The notes under the pieces are model-generated. The model was not told the origin of the DNA and did no database searches. It saw only the letters and a list, made by a program, of their open reading frames with translations. Position numbers and translations under genes: made by a program. A stretch of DNA of 24,001 nucleotides from a virus. The stretch is from IMG/VR virus record IMGVR_UViG_3300029327_000005, positions 1 through 24,001 of that record, one strand, 5' to 3'. Shown piece by piece: positions 23,346-24,001 of this stretch. How positions within the stretch are numbered: position 1 is the stretch's first letter; every line of letters begins with the position of its first letter.

Positions 23346-23960
23346 TCAGTTGGCGGAAGCATTCTGACTCGGAGCCGGGCGTAATTCACCGGGCGCAAAC
23401 AGAAAAAATACGCGAAACATGCAGTATTTGTAGAATTCGCCGAAGAGCAACTGAAAACTTCCCTGATGACTCCACCAATCTTCTTTCAGATTTTTGGAAT
23501 CGACCGGATAGGGGTAGATGGCTATATCCTTTGGCAGCGCGTTGCGCAGCAGGATCGAAGCACGCTTCATGTGATACCGGGACGTAATCAGCACTATCGA
23601 ACGAACTTCCTTTGACATGATCACGTCCCGGCCGAAAATGGCGTTTTCCAGCGTGTTGCGTGAAGCTCTTTCCAGAATCACCCCATTTGCCGAGGGATCT
23701 CCTGGACGGGGATGGTACAAGTCGGAACGACGCACTGTGGGATCGACTCCGATGAAAAACAGCCACTGTCCCTTGCCTTCGCGGTAAAGCCGCACCCCCT
23801 CATCCACCCGCCCCTTGCCGCCGGCCAGAACGACAATCGCATCGGCCTTTACGTCGCGTTGGCGATAGGAAAATGTCTTATAGGTAAAATCGATAAACAA
23901 CATGGCAATGAGAACCAGTGCGAGGAACAGCAATGTGATAAAAGCCTTGATGATATTCAT
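23346..23960 (-). CDS. DUF218 family protein (YdcF/SanA-like), membrane-anchored
   Basis: 204 residues. One N-terminal membrane segment (about residues 5-25, FITLLFLALVLIAMLFI) is followed by a periplasmic or cytoplasmic domain with the DUF218 pattern: ADAIVVLAGG at about 39-48, EGVRLYREGK, ERASRNTLENA and ITSRYHMKRA at about 124-133. Relatives (SanA, ElyC, YdcF) affect envelope integrity and vancomycin sensitivity, but the substrate is not settled. The start ATG 23958-23960 has GGAG six bases upstream. A 105-bp AT-rich gap separates it from thrC, so the two need not share a transcript. Confidence 0.85.
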   Translation of the reverse strand: MNIIKAFITLLFLALVLIAMLFIDFTYKTFSYRQRDVKADAIVVLAGGKGRVDEGVRLYREGKGQWLFFIGVDPTVRRSDLYHPRPGDPSANGVILERASRNTLENAIFGRDVIMSKEVRSIVLITSRYHMKRASILLRNALPKDIAIYPYPVDSKNLKEDWWSHQGSFQLLFGEFYKYCMFRVFFLFAPGELRPAPSQNASAN

Positions 23961-24001
23961 CCTGTCTCCAAATGTTTTTCTTGCAACTCTTCTAACAATT
24001 T

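Overview
The window holds the late (structural) half of a Mu-like transposable prophage, from before base 1 to its right terminus at about 20800. A short stretch of bacterial chromosome follows (20801-24001). The phage genes lie on the plus strand in almost exactly the order of phage Mu. No database search was possible; family calls rest on recognisable motifs, gene order and lengths. The host looks like a Geobacter-type or related anaerobic proteobacterium. That is only an inference, from the moderately high GC, the short GTCCCTGAA-type and GGGACCGGGGA-type intergenic repeats, and the chromosomal genes.

Head region (1-8318): terminase large subunit (5' end outside the window), a portal protein fused to the F-like head morphogenesis protein, gpG-like morphogenesis protein, a 213-bp non-coding gap with a strong palindrome, gpI-like protease with a nested scaffold start, a capsid cement protein, the gpT major capsid protein, an extra exported protein without an obvious Mu counterpart, then gp35-, gp36-, gp37- and gp38-like proteins.

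Tail region (8318-20595): sheath (L), tube (M), gp41 with a probable frameshift extension, tape measure, gpN-like DNA circularisation protein, gpP hub, gp45 spike, gp46, a shortened gp47 baseplate J, gp48, a short collar-type fibre and a 907-residue fibre with an SGNH hydrolase domain. Most tail genes overlap by a few bases (ATGA or TAATG), which suggests one translationally coupled late transcript. It ends at a strong terminator (20705-20737).

Right end (20751-20800): two exact 20-bp direct repeats, 22 bp apart, sit just inside a 5'-TG...CA-3' terminus. This is the layout expected for MuA-type transposase sites R1 and R2. The phage sits just beyond the terminator of a host tRNA-Gly(CCC) gene and leaves the tRNA intact.

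Chromosomal flank, minus strand: tRNA-Gly, a sterol desaturase/fatty acid hydroxylase family membrane protein, threonine synthase (thrC) and a DUF218 (YdcF/SanA-like) membrane-anchored protein.

The least ordinary features are a family of GGGACCGGGGA-type inverted repeats in four late-operon gaps (two read into coding sequence), the exported protein behind the capsid gene, the portal-F fusion, the baseplate J protein without its central domain, and the SGNH fibre with Asn where the catalytic Asp is expected.
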